Below are positions 18,110 to 28,129 of a stretch of DNA of 50,990 bases, piece after piece. Position 1 is the stretch's first letter; the number at the start of each line of letters is the position of its first letter. Source of the stretch: Bacteroidia bacterium. Lineage in GTDB: Bacteria; Bacteroidota; Bacteroidia; Flavobacteriales_D; Crocinitomicaceae. The notes below the pieces were generated by a model. That model searched no databases, was not told the origin of the DNA, and worked only from the letters and a program-made list of their open reading frames with translations. The DNA is taken from NCBI GenBank assembly GCA_030426825.1, contig JAUHXX010000002.1, positions 1 through 50,990 on the forward strand, written 5' to 3'. Position numbers and translations under genes: made by a program.

Positions 18110-18538
18110 ATGTCTGATAAAATTAGTGCTGAAAATGCTCCAAAACCAGTAGGACTTTATCCTCATGCTAGAAAAGTTGGTAACCTATTGTTTTTGTCTG
18201 GAGTTGGACCAAGAGTAGCAGGTTCAAATGCTAACGATTCTGCCGTACCCGGTTTAGAATTAGATCACAACGGCAATTTTAAAGCCTTTGATTTTGAAGC
18301 GCAATGCAGATCTGTTTTTGATAACGTGAATGCCGTGTTAGAAGCTTCAGGATCATCATGGGACAAACTAGTTGATGTTACGGTATTTTTGGTGAACATG
18401 AAAAGAGACTTTCATGTCTACAATAAAGTTTATGCTGAATATTTTAAAGACAATCAGCCCTGTAGAACAACAGTTGAAATCAACTCATTGCCTACGCCAA
18501 TAGCTATAGAATTAAAATGTATTGCAACAATTGATTAA
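18110..18538 (+). CDS. RidA-family protein (2-aminomuconate deaminase-like)
   Basis: 142 aa; RidA text (PVGLYPHARKVGNLLFLSGVGPR; PCRTTVEINSLPTPIAIELKCIA). Confidence 0.85.
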   Translation: MSDKISAENAPKPVGLYPHARKVGNLLFLSGVGPRVAGSNANDSAVPGLELDHNGNFKAFDFEAQCRSVFDNVNAVLEASGSSWDKLVDVTVFLVNMKRDFHVYNKVYAEYFKDNQPCRTTVEINSLPTPIAIELKCIATID

Positions 18539-18547
18539 GATTAAACA

Positions 18548-19129
18548 ATGATAGGATTAATAATAAAACTTATACTTTCTTTAGGCTCTTTAAGCTTCAC
18601 GGTTTACTTGTTTGCAACCGGATCATGGGGCTGGGGAATTTTCTTCATTTTCGTAACAGCGTTTTTCAGCTTGTTTGTATTTAGAAATCAAAATATTCTA
18701 TTGGCAGCTTTGCAAATGCGTCAGCAAAATATTGAGAAAGCTCAAAAATATTTGGGTAGAATTAGACAACCTCAATACCTGTTTAAAGGACAAAGAGCAT
18801 ATTACTTTTATTTACTTGCTTTGGCTAGCCAAGAAAGTTCTAAAATGTCTCAAACTGAAGCCATGTTGAGAAAAGCTTTAGGAATTGGTTTGAAAAGAGA
18901 TCATGATCAAGCCATGGCCAAAATTAACATTGCTGCCGTATGCATGCAAACGGGAAGAAGAAAAGAAGCTGAAACCTTGTTGAATGAAGCCAAAAAATTA
19001 GACTCTAAAGGTTTGATGACCGAATACATTAAAGGCTTGAAAAAGCAAATGGGTAGAACTACATCAGCCAATCAACTGCGAATGGCTCAAATGAATAAAG
19101 GAAAGAAGGCGCCTAAGAAAATGAGATAG
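18548..19129 (+). CDS. TPR-like protein with N-terminal TM segments
   Basis: 193 aa; two N-terminal TM stretches then TPR-like helices (AEAMLRKALGIGLKRDHDQAMAKINIAAVCMQTGRRKEAETLLNEAKKLDSKG). Confidence 0.7.
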   Translation: MIGLIIKLILSLGSLSFTVYLFATGSWGWGIFFIFVTAFFSLFVFRNQNILLAALQMRQQNIEKAQKYLGRIRQPQYLFKGQRAYYFYLLALASQESSKMSQTEAMLRKALGIGLKRDHDQAMAKINIAAVCMQTGRRKEAETLLNEAKKLDSKGLMTEYIKGLKKQMGRTTSANQLRMAQMNKGKKAPKKMR

Positions 19130-19147
19130 TCACATTTCGAGTATTTC

Positions 19148-19726
19148 TCAATCAATCGGTTTTGTCAAATCGCTCTTTATCAACTTTTCCATAATTTCAG
19201 TGTTCAGGAATTCACTTCTTGATTCAATTTTTAGAGTTGATTCTTTGAAGGTAATCTCCCAAATCTCATCTTTTTCAAATAAATTATGCAAAATAGTTTT
19301 GAGATTATCGAGTAAATCGCTTTGAGCTATGGATGACGTCAAAACATATTTACTAACCCCAAATTGCTGAGATTTTTTTTGGAATCGAAGAAACAAAACA
19401 TCATACCATTTCATTCTTCTAATAATAAATTCTTGAATATTTTTATCCAGGTTTCTTGCAATCCACAAAGTTGCATGTTGTAAACTCTGATATTTCGAAG
19501 AAAGAATCAGGTCACCAGAAGTAAATGATGCTTTCGCTATTCTAAACTCCCATTTATTAGGGTGGGGAATCTTTCCAACTCCGGAATAAGAAAAAGCATT
19601 ATACTTCCCCCGGGTTTCGCCACCAAATGACACAATAAAATCGTCAAATCGCTGACAAATTTCAGAGTTTTGAATGAAAAAAGGGGAATCCAATTCACTT
19701 GTTCCAGCGTTGCTAACGAAAGGCAT
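19148..19726 (-). CDS. Hypothetical protein
   Basis: 192 aa ORF co-directional with and 16 bp downstream of the M1 peptidase; no family recognised. Confidence 0.6.
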   Translation of the reverse strand: MPFVSNAGTSELDSPFFIQNSEICQRFDDFIVSFGGETRGKYNAFSYSGVGKIPHPNKWEFRIAKASFTSGDLILSSKYQSLQHATLWIARNLDKNIQEFIIRRMKWYDVLFLRFQKKSQQFGVSKYVLTSSIAQSDLLDNLKTILHNLFEKDEIWEITFKESTLKIESRSEFLNTEIMEKLIKSDLTKPID

Positions 19727-19742
19727 TTTAAATACTAAACCC

Positions 19743-22700
19743 CTACAACGAACTCTGAATAAGTTTAGCAGGTTTAAATCCGTTCATGTTCAATGTGAAT
19801 CTTATCTTATTCCAGTAGTTAATTCCTGCTGGGTATGCATTGACCATATTTTGTGATTCTACAATTGGGAAATACACCCCAAAAGCCGAACCGAATCGAA
19901 TTCCAGCTCCAGCATCATAAACCGTTTCAATGGTTCCTGCATTGTCAAACATTCCGAAATCACCATAGAGCACAAATGGTACATAAGGAATTTGGAAGAT
20001 TAAATTCGAACCAAAAATCATGGTACGTGAAGTTCCAAAAGAAGAAGTTGTTTTAAATCCTCCTTGATTTTCAATTCGTTGATTCGCGTAGAAACCAGAA
20101 GTTTCATTTCTTCCCATCATCCAATGCTCATAAAGTGCGTCTTGCGTACCTGACTGACCACCAAGGGACATAGCGTATCGCATATTTTGATTACCCGTTG
20201 CCATCAGATTTTGCCCGTAATGTACACGCAATTCAATTTGTTTTTTCTTTTTTGGCCAATAGGTGAACTTGTAATCTAAGGTCACACTTCCGTTGAGCAC
20301 TTGGCCGACTGAAACAGCAGTTGCTCCAATTTCTTCATTGAAATTGTAATAATCTGCCCGAACAGTTGCTATGAATTGATTTCTTCTTTTGTTGAAATTG
20401 AAAACATATTCTCCATATCCACCCATATTATTGGCTGTATACAAATTCCCCAATTCCACTGCATAAGCCCCTTGCAGTCTTAAGCGTTGCTTATAATATT
20501 TCTTTGCCGCAGGCTTACCGATTAAAAATTCTAAATAAGGCTGAGCCACATAATAAGTTCCCAAAGGTCTTGCTGTTGAATCTGGCGGAAAACCTAAGCC
20601 GTCCCCAAAGGTTTTACCTGTCACACCCAAAGTGATCATCCTAAAGTTTTTATGTGGTCTCCAAGCATAATTGAAATCCGCGAATCCCGCAATATTTTTT
20701 CTGCCAAATGAAAACATTGGTGCAATGGTATATTCGAACTTGTTTTTAGGAATAGTCTGGTTGTGAAACATAAACCCTAACATGAATTTGTCGTATTTAT
20801 TCCCTCCTAAAATCGGTGTCCAAAAAGAGTTGAATTTATCACCTTCATTATCTCCCAATAAAAACTCCATTCTAAACGGCTCCGTTCTTTTAAACAGTCC
20901 TTTTGCCGACCAATAATTGTTGTTTCTATTCAAGTCTGGCATTTGTTTGGCATCATCAATCACGAATTGATCTAATGTGGTTCCATCAAACTCTACTGTA
21001 CCATCTGAACCTGGCTCCACCCATTTACTTTCACTTAATTTCCCAAATCTAAAGGCATCAACTCGAACCGGACATTCAATTTGTCCTACATTTTTAACGG
21101 AAACTTGAAATCCTTTATCCGTCTTCTTGACTTTACTGATTTTGTAATCGATATGCTTAGTGGTTTGAATCACATCAGTAAAGAACCAATTCAAATCCTT
21201 CCCAGTTGATTTTTCTAAAGATTTCTGCAAATCCTCTGGTTGGGGATGTTTGAATTCCCATTCAGCATAATAGTCGCTCATGGCTTTGTCAAACACTTCA
21301 TCTCCTAAATAATCTTTTAAATAAGTGAAGACCAATCCTGTTTTTGCATATACAATCGCACCGTAATTTACTTGTGAATAATCAGCAGAATGCAATTCAA
21401 TGGGTTGATCAACTCCATATCCTGCTGACAAATTATAAGTAATGTCATTCATATCATGATGCGACAAATGCTCTAAATGCACTTTATCTGCAAAGCCCAT
21501 CATCATATCAGATAATCTCGTGTTTTTCGGATATTTTGTTTGGATATATCGCACCTCATTTAAGGTATTCAGGCCTTCATCCATCCATGCGTGATCTCTT
21601 TCATTAGATCCCAATTGACCATAAAACCAGTTGTGACCTACCTCATGAACAATAACTACCTCAAGTTGCTCTTTTGATCGTGCATTTCCAATCACAGTTA
21701 CATTTGGATATTCCATTCCACCTCCGGCAGATATCGTTCCGTCAACTGCGGTAACATTGTTGTAAGGATAATCCCCGTTCCATTTAGAATAGTAATAAAT
21801 TCCATCATGCAAATATTCCCCAGCATATTGCCAAGTTGAGTGATGATAAGGAACAAACATGGCCCATGTGGTTACTTTTCTTTTAGAATGAGGCAATTCA
21901 ACTTCGCCTTTCAATACCTCAAATCGCTTATCTGCAAACCAAGCAAAATCGTGGATATTATCTTGCGTGTATCGTATTGTTTTCATTTCTGAATCTGAAT
22001 CAGGAAAATCTGTACTGCCACTGCCCTCTTTCTTTCTTGCCGGAAATCCATCATTGTCAATTTTCTCTTGCGTTGCTGCTGCTTTCTCAGTTAAAAAGGT
22101 CAGTTCAGATTCCGTTTGCAAATCACCTGTCGCACCCACCACATAGTTTTTAGGTAATGTGATCGAAACATCAAAGGAACCGTATTCTGAATAAAATTCT
22201 CCTTGTGTTAAATAAGGCATTTCGTGCCATCCATTTTTATCAAAAACTGCTGGTTTCGGATACCATTGCGTAATCTGATACGATTCACCAACATGCCCTA
22301 ATCTCGAGATATCACCATTAGGGATTTTTACTTTAAACGGAGTTGAAACTTTGATTTTTCCGCTTGGTTTTAGCACTGAATTTAGATGTAAGATGACTAT
22401 GTCAATGTGCTCAGGATGATACTCCCACTTGGCATCAATTCCATCAATTTGAAAAGCCAAAGAATCAATCCAACCCTTATCTACTTCTTCAGCAAATTGC
22501 AAAGAGGTATTTCCCATATCAACCAGCTGATATGCTAAAGCCGTTTTTGTATTTTTATATGCGTTTGGCCAAATATGGATATAAATTTTATCCATTGCCG
22601 TACTTGAATTATTGATGTATTCAAACTCTTCGTAAGCTGATAAGGTGTTATCCTTATCATTAAGGGTCACATCAATTTTATAGTTTACTTCTTGTTGAAA

Positions 22701-22763
22701 ATAATCTTGAGCTGACAGTGAAAAGCTAATTGAAACTAGACAAACTAAAAGGGCGTTTTTCAT
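19743..22763 (-). CDS. M1-family metallopeptidase with C-terminal barrel-like domain
   Basis: 1006 aa; signal peptide; HEVGHNWFYGQLGSNERDHAWMDEGLN (HExxH-x18-E; HEVGH at 21633-21647), GGMEYPN exopeptidase-type motif. Confidence 0.93.
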   Translation of the reverse strand: MKNALLVCLVSISFSLSAQDYFQQEVNYKIDVTLNDKDNTLSAYEEFEYINNSSTAMDKIYIHIWPNAYKNTKTALAYQLVDMGNTSLQFAEEVDKGWIDSLAFQIDGIDAKWEYHPEHIDIVILHLNSVLKPSGKIKVSTPFKVKIPNGDISRLGHVGESYQITQWYPKPAVFDKNGWHEMPYLTQGEFYSEYGSFDVSITLPKNYVVGATGDLQTESELTFLTEKAAATQEKIDNDGFPARKKEGSGSTDFPDSDSEMKTIRYTQDNIHDFAWFADKRFEVLKGEVELPHSKRKVTTWAMFVPYHHSTWQYAGEYLHDGIYYYSKWNGDYPYNNVTAVDGTISAGGGMEYPNVTVIGNARSKEQLEVVIVHEVGHNWFYGQLGSNERDHAWMDEGLNTLNEVRYIQTKYPKNTRLSDMMMGFADKVHLEHLSHHDMNDITYNLSAGYGVDQPIELHSADYSQVNYGAIVYAKTGLVFTYLKDYLGDEVFDKAMSDYYAEWEFKHPQPEDLQKSLEKSTGKDLNWFFTDVIQTTKHIDYKISKVKKTDKGFQVSVKNVGQIECPVRVDAFRFGKLSESKWVEPGSDGTVEFDGTTLDQFVIDDAKQMPDLNRNNNYWSAKGLFKRTEPFRMEFLLGDNEGDKFNSFWTPILGGNKYDKFMLGFMFHNQTIPKNKFEYTIAPMFSFGRKNIAGFADFNYAWRPHKNFRMITLGVTGKTFGDGLGFPPDSTARPLGTYYVAQPYLEFLIGKPAAKKYYKQRLRLQGAYAVELGNLYTANNMGGYGEYVFNFNKRRNQFIATVRADYYNFNEEIGATAVSVGQVLNGSVTLDYKFTYWPKKKKQIELRVHYGQNLMATGNQNMRYAMSLGGQSGTQDALYEHWMMGRNETSGFYANQRIENQGGFKTTSSFGTSRTMIFGSNLIFQIPYVPFVLYGDFGMFDNAGTIETVYDAGAGIRFGSAFGVYFPIVESQNMVNAYPAGINYWNKIRFTLNMNGFKPAKLIQSSL

Positions 22764-22846
22764 TCTTTGTAAGGTTTAATGCCTGAAAGATAGCTATATT
22801 TACTCAAAAGAATCTAGGCAAATACATCAAAGCCTCAATTCAGCTT

Positions 22847-24946
22847 ATGAACGCAAAAATTCAAATTTTAACCTTTCTGTTGACCATTGTTAGTTGCTCT
22901 TGCGGAAACAGTCAAAAAAACACCGACCAAGTGAGTTCAGAACATCCATATACCAATGCATTAATTCATGAAGACAGTCCTTATCTTTTACAACACGCTC
23001 ATAATCCTGTAGATTGGATGCCTTGGGGTGATGAGGCCTTTGAAAAAGCGAAGAAAGAAGACAAGTTGGTATTGGTCAGTATCGGTTACAGTTCTTGCCA
23101 CTGGTGTCATGTAATGGAACATGAAAGTTTTGAGAACGAAGCGGTGGCCAAAGTGATGAACGACAATTTTGTTTGTATTAAAGTTGACCGTGAAGAACGA
23201 CCAGATGTTGACCAGGTATACATGAATGCTGTTCAACTGATGACAGGACAAGGAGGTTGGCCACTCAATTGTATCACTTTGCCAGATGGTCGTCCAATTT
23301 TTGGAGGGACTTATTTCCCAAAAAATAAATGGGTAGATGTTTTACAACAATTGAATTCTGCTTACGAAAATGATCGTGAAAAAGTACTTGAATATGCAGC
23401 CAATTTAACTTCAGGTATTGAATCTTCAGAGATAATTTCGGTGAAAGAAGAGCAAAAACAATTTTCAGCTGATCGTTTAGCCGAAATGGTTGGTCAATGG
23501 TCTGTGAGCTTTGACAATTTTAGAGGTGGACCAAATAGGGCACCTAAATTTCCTTTGCCAAACAATTATGACTTTTTAATGCATTACGCCCATTTATATA
23601 AAGATGAATCAACCATGAAACACGTTGATTTAACGCTTGAAAAAATGGCTTTTGGCGGAATTTATGATCAAGTTGGGGGCGGGTTTGCTCGTTATTCAAC
23701 TGATGCCGAATGGAAAGTGCCTCACTTTGAAAAAATGCTTTATGATAATGCGCAGTTGGTAAGCCTCTATTCTCATGCTTATCAACGCACTAAAAATGGC
23801 CTGTACAAACAAGTTGTTTACCAAACGTTGGCTTGGGTTGAGCGCGAAATGACTACTGAAGAAGGTTCTTTTTACTCAGCTTTAGATGCCGACTCAGAAG
23901 GTGAAGAAGGCAAGTTTTATGTTTGGACAAAAGATGAACTAAAATTAATTCTGGGCACCGACTACGATTTAGCTAAAGCCTATTATAACGTGAATACAAA
24001 AGGCGAATGGGAAGGCAATTATATCTTATTGAGAAATGAAAGTGACGCGGCTATTGCAGATGAATTCGAAATGAGTGTTCCTGAATTGAGGATGAAAATG
24101 ATTTCCATTAATGAAAAATTGCTTTCTAAAAGAGCTAATCGCGTTCGTCCAGGTTTAGATGATAAAAGCTTAACGGCATGGAACTGTATGATGACCGTTG
24201 GATATTTGGATGCTTATCAAGCTTTTGACAACTCAACATTTATAGATGTTGCCATGAAAAATGTAAAGTGGTTTGAAAAAAACCAATGCAAAAAAGATGG
24301 CAGTTTGTATCGTACTTTTAAAAATGGTAATAGCAAAATTGACGGATTTTTAGAAGATTACGCTTTCGCAATCCAGATGTACGTAAAACTTTACGAAGTT
24401 ACTTTTGAAGAGGAATATCTGGCTAAAGCCAAAGATTTAATTGACTATACCAATGAACACTTTGAGAATATAAATTCGGGCATGTATTTCTTCAGTTCTA
24501 ATCTCAATCATGATTTAGTGGCACGTAAAATGGAACTTTCAGACAATGTGATTCCTGCAAGTAATTCAGTCATGGCAAATAACCTATGGTCATTGGGAGT
24601 TTACCTAGACGACACCTTGTATCAAAACCACGCTAAGCAGATGATGTCAAACGTCTATGATAAAATTCAAGAGTACGGGTCGGGTTATTCCAACTGGGGA
24701 ATTTTGTTAATGAAAATGGTGGCGCCTTATTACGAAATTGCCATTACTGGTGATCAGTGGAAAGAAAAAACTCAACAAATCAATCAACATTATATCCCTA
24801 ATAAATTACTTATGGGAGGTAAATCTGGAAAACTACCTTTATTAGAAGGCAAGTTTTTAGATGAAACCACTATATTTGTTTGTGTAAACCACAGTTGCAG
24901 AATGCCTGTGTCAACAGTTGAAGAAGCTCTAGAACAAATCAAGTAA
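22847..24946 (+). CDS. Thioredoxin-domain protein, YyaL/SSP411 (DUF255) family, putative lipoprotein
   Basis: 699 aa; family-typical [49 protein letters not shown] at 23096-23107. Confidence 0.94.
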   Translation: MNAKIQILTFLLTIVSCSCGNSQKNTDQVSSEHPYTNALIHEDSPYLLQHAHNPVDWMPWGDEAFEKAKKEDKLVLVSIGYSSCHWCHVMEHESFENEAVAKVMNDNFVCIKVDREERPDVDQVYMNAVQLMTGQGGWPLNCITLPDGRPIFGGTYFPKNKWVDVLQQLNSAYENDREKVLEYAANLTSGIESSEIISVKEEQKQFSADRLAEMVGQWSVSFDNFRGGPNRAPKFPLPNNYDFLMHYAHLYKDESTMKHVDLTLEKMAFGGIYDQVGGGFARYSTDAEWKVPHFEKMLYDNAQLVSLYSHAYQRTKNGLYKQVVYQTLAWVEREMTTEEGSFYSALDADSEGEEGKFYVWTKDELKLILGTDYDLAKAYYNVNTKGEWEGNYILLRNESDAAIADEFEMSVPELRMKMISINEKLLSKRANRVRPGLDDKSLTAWNCMMTVGYLDAYQAFDNSTFIDVAMKNVKWFEKNQCKKDGSLYRTFKNGNSKIDGFLEDYAFAIQMYVKLYEVTFEEEYLAKAKDLIDYTNEHFENINSGMYFFSSNLNHDLVARKMELSDNVIPASNSVMANNLWSLGVYLDDTLYQNHAKQMMSNVYDKIQEYGSGYSNWGILLMKMVAPYYEIAITGDQWKEKTQQINQHYIPNKLLMGGKSGKLPLLEGKFLDETTIFVCVNHSCRMPVSTVEEALEQIK

Positions 24947-25018
24947 ATTTTAAATTCACATCTGGCTCTTTATAACCAGATTATTCCGCTGGAAATTCAA
25001 TTCAGCAAAACCTTATTT

Positions 25019-25612
25019 TTGAAACCTATGCAAGATCAAAGCGCATTAGAATATAACACAGAAAGAAATAAAGTGGCAAAAGCCATCATCAAAGTGATGG
25101 GAGAGTTAAATCCACATTTAAGAGATGTTGAAGAATACAAGCCCAAATTATGGACACATTTATTCATCATGTCTGATTTTCAATTAGATGTTGATTCGCC
25201 TTATCCATTACCTGAACCAGCCAAATTAGCTGCTAAGCCAGATCGTGTTGCTTATCCGCAAACTAAAATAAAAGTTGGTCACTACGGTAAAACAGTTCAG
25301 GAACTAATAGCCAAAGCCTGCGAAATGGAACCAGGTGAAGAGCGTACAGCTTTAGAAAAGCACTGTGGGGCATTGATGAAAAGATTCCACCTTACCTTCA
25401 ATTCAAGTTCTGTAGAAGATGAAGTGATCCTTGCTCATTTAACTAAATTGTCAGATGGGCAGATTAAACTTACTGACACCTCTTTTTTACCGAATACGAA
25501 TGAAATATTGCGAGCTAACGGAGGGTCAAGCAATAATCAGAACAAGAATAGAAACAACAAGAATCGGAATAATAAAAACCGAAACAATAAGAACCGAAAC
25601 AAAAGATACTAA
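25019..25612 (+). CDS. DUF4290-domain protein
   Basis: 197 aa; recognisable DUF4290 text and position immediately upstream of murA; Asn/Lys/Arg repeat tail. Confidence 0.85.
   Translation: MKPMQDQSALEYNTERNKVAKAIIKVMGELNPHLRDVEEYKPKLWTHLFIMSDFQLDVDSPYPLPEPAKLAAKPDRVAYPQTKIKVGHYGKTVQELIAKACEMEPGEERTALEKHCGALMKRFHLTFNSSSVEDEVILAHLTKLSDGQIKLTDTSFLPNTNEILRANGGSSNNQNKNRNNKNRNNKNRNNKNRNKRY
25541..25600 (+). repeat. Four tandem 15-bp coding repeats (NKNRN x4)
   Basis: aacaagaatagaaac / aacaagaatcggaat / aataaaaaccgaaac / aataagaaccgaaac, differing mostly at synonymous positions. Confidence 0.9.
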
Positions 25613-25618
25613 TCAATT

Positions 25619-26926
25619 ATGGGAGCATTTGAAATTCATGGCGGCCAGCCTTTAAAAGGAGAATTAATTCCTCAAGGAGCAAAAAACGAAGCACTTCAAA
25701 TTCTTTGTGCAGTTTTAATGACTCCAGAAAAAGTCACCATTTCAAATCTACCCGATATTATTGATGTCAATAAATTGATTAACCTCTTGCAAGCAATGGG
25801 CGTTAAGGTTGAAAAAGTTGAAAAGGGAACTTATACTTTCAAAGCCAAGGACATTGATTTGAAGTACATGCAAACTGAAGATTTTTCAAAGCGTGCGTCT
25901 TCATTAAGAGGTTCAATCATGATTATTGGTCCACTTTTATCAAGATTTGGAAAAGCTTATATGCCGAAGCCTGGAGGTGATAAAATTGGACGAAGAAGAC
26001 TTGACACACACTTTGAAGGATTTCAAAAACTTGGGGCTAAATTCGACTTTGATCCTAAAAACTATTTCTATTCAGTTGAAGGAAAAAAATTAACCGGAAC
26101 TTATATCCACATGGATGAAGCATCTGTGACTGGTACAGCTAATATTGTGATGACCGCTGTCATGGCCAAAGGTGAAACTGTTATTTACAATGCGGCTTGT
26201 GAGCCTTACTTGCAGCAACTGTGTAAAATGCTCAACAATATGGGCGCTAAAATTTCTGGTATTGGTTCTAACAGATTAACCATTAAAGGTGTGAAAGAAA
26301 TGGGTGGATGTTTTCACCGCGTTTTACCTGATATGATTGAAATAGGATCATTCATTGGTTTAGCGGCAATGACCAAATCAGAAATCACCATTAAAGACGT
26401 GAGTTATCCTGAATTAGGGATAATGCCCAACGTATTTAAAAAGCTGGGTATTCAAATGGAGCTTAGAGGAGACGATATTTACATCCCTTCTCAAAAATCA
26501 TATAAAATAGATACTTTTATTGATGGATCAATATTGACCATTTCAGATGCTCCATGGCCTGGATTTACGCCTGATCTATTGAGTATTGTGTTAGTAACAG
26601 CTACCCAAGCAAAAGGATCTTGTTTGATTCACCAAAAAATGTTTGAATCACGCTTATTCTTTACTGATAAATTGATTGATATGGGTGCTCAAATTATTTT
26701 ATGTGACCCTCATAGAGCTGCCGTAATTGGAATGAATCACGAGCATCAATTAAGAGGAACGACAATGACCTCTCCTGATATTAGAGCGGGTGTTTCGTTA
26801 TTGATTGCTGCTTTATCTGCTGAAGGTAAGAGTACCATTCACAATATTGAACAAATTGATAGAGGATACGAAAATATAGATGTTCGTTTGAACAATCTAG
26901 GTGCAGATATCAGAAGAATTGGCTAG
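25619..26926 (+). CDS. murA: UDP-N-acetylglucosamine 1-carboxyvinyltransferase
   Basis: 435 aa; MurA/EPT fold text (GGQPLKGELIPQGAKNEALQILCAVLMT; LRGSIMIIGPLLSRFGKAYMPKPGGDKIGRRRLDTH). Confidence 0.97.
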   Translation: MGAFEIHGGQPLKGELIPQGAKNEALQILCAVLMTPEKVTISNLPDIIDVNKLINLLQAMGVKVEKVEKGTYTFKAKDIDLKYMQTEDFSKRASSLRGSIMIIGPLLSRFGKAYMPKPGGDKIGRRRLDTHFEGFQKLGAKFDFDPKNYFYSVEGKKLTGTYIHMDEASVTGTANIVMTAVMAKGETVIYNAACEPYLQQLCKMLNNMGAKISGIGSNRLTIKGVKEMGGCFHRVLPDMIEIGSFIGLAAMTKSEITIKDVSYPELGIMPNVFKKLGIQMELRGDDIYIPSQKSYKIDTFIDGSILTISDAPWPGFTPDLLSIVLVTATQAKGSCLIHQKMFESRLFFTDKLIDMGAQIILCDPHRAAVIGMNHEHQLRGTTMTSPDIRAGVSLLIAALSAEGKSTIHNIEQIDRGYENIDVRLNNLGADIRRIG

Positions 26927-27267
26927 TGAATTAAGTCAAACTTCCCTTTTTCACTGAATTCATCTCCCTCATACATGTACTTCAGCTTGAACATCAGTGT
27001 ACCTGCATCAACTAGCTTTCCATTTTCATCCATGCAGTTCCACTTGAATGAGGCATCTTTGCTTTCAAATATCTTGTTACCTGAAGGGTTGTAAATTATT
27101 ATGTGGAAATCATCCACAGGGCATTCAAACTCCACAAAAAAGTCATCATTTACACCATCACCATTAACAGATAATTCATCCATAACAGTTAATTTTTGAT
27201 TGCAGCTTTGAGCAAAACTAAACTGAGATGCGACAATCAATGAAAGGGTAAAAAGTAATGTTTTCAT
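26923..27267 (-). CDS. Small secreted protein that is almost entirely a CHU_C (T9SS type B sorting)-like domain
   Basis: 114 aa; signal peptide then SVNGDGVNDDFFVEF...IIIYNPSGNKIFES...WNCMDENGKLVDAGTLMFKLKY, matching the CHU_C pattern. Confidence 0.8.
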   Translation of the reverse strand: MKTLLFTLSLIVASQFSFAQSCNQKLTVMDELSVNGDGVNDDFFVEFECPVDDFHIIIYNPSGNKIFESKDASFKWNCMDENGKLVDAGTLMFKLKYMYEGDEFSEKGKFDLIH

Positions 27268-27295
27268 GTTCTTAGTTGTTTAATACTTCATCAAT

Positions 27296-28129
27296 TTACG
27301 AAAAAGGTTTCAAAATATGTTGAACTTGCTCCCAATAGCTTCTACCAAATAAATTCAGATGCACAAGCAATGGATAAAGTTGATTGATTGTAATACGATT
27401 TCTCCACCCTTGTTCTAGAGGATATAATTCATGATAATGATCAAACAATTTCTTATCAAAACCACCAAATAAGTGCATCATCCCTAAGTCCATTTCTCGG
27501 TGGCCATAATACACAGCAGGGTCTATTAAAACAGGCCCTTCAGAAGTAGAAAGATAATTACCAGCCCACAAATCACCATGTAACAATGACGGCCGTTCAA
27601 CAGGATATATTTCGTTTATTTTTTTGTAAAATCCTTCAATAATTTTAGACTCTACATAATTCACTTCTCCTGAATTTACAGCCATTTCTATCATTGGTGC
27701 TAATCGTTCTTCAATTAAAAAGTCCTCCCATGAATCATGAAAATTATTGTTTTGTACCAAAGAACCAATAAAGTTGGATTCTCGAAAACCAAAAGAAATA
27801 TTCGTTTTTTGATGCGTTTCAGCTAATTTTCGAGCGAAATCAGGCCAAAACATCTCATTTTTAGGTTTTTCTTCAAAAAACTCAAGTAGCAAATACTGAA
27901 AACTTTTATGTAGATTGAATTCGTATACCTTTGGTGTTTGAAAAGTATCTGAGAGCAGATTTAATCCCTCGCTTTCTTTTCTGAACATTTCAGGAAAATC
28001 AGATGCTGAATTGATTTTTACAACTTTTCTCTGATCTCCAGAAATTAATAAGAATACCTCATTGATGTCTCCACCCTGCAAACGAGTAGCAGTATAATCA
28101 GGAAAACGTTCATTGATTACAGAATGCAT
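27296..28129 (-). CDS. Fructosamine kinase family protein
   Basis: 277 aa; SLLHGDLWAGNYL...PVLIDPAVYYGHREMDLGMMHLFGGF, typical of fructosamine-3-kinase-like proteins. Confidence 0.92.
   Translation of the reverse strand: MHSVINERFPDYTATRLQGGDINEVFLLISGDQRKVVKINSASDFPEMFRKESEGLNLLSDTFQTPKVYEFNLHKSFQYLLLEFFEEKPKNEMFWPDFARKLAETHQKTNISFGFRESNFIGSLVQNNNFHDSWEDFLIEERLAPMIEMAVNSGEVNYVESKIIEGFYKKINEIYPVERPSLLHGDLWAGNYLSTSEGPVLIDPAVYYGHREMDLGMMHLFGGFDKKLFDHYHELYPLEQGWRNRITINQLYPLLVHLNLFGRSYWEQVQHILKPFS

Noticed and set aside
24957-24985. ATCTGG...CCAGAT hairpin between the YyaL-like gene and DUF4290 gene as a terminator
   Set aside because: Six-bp stem and no U-tract following on either strand.
25541-25600. 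Short direct repeats as a possible CRISPR
   Set aside because: 15-bp contiguous in-frame coding units without spacers, encoding NKNRN.
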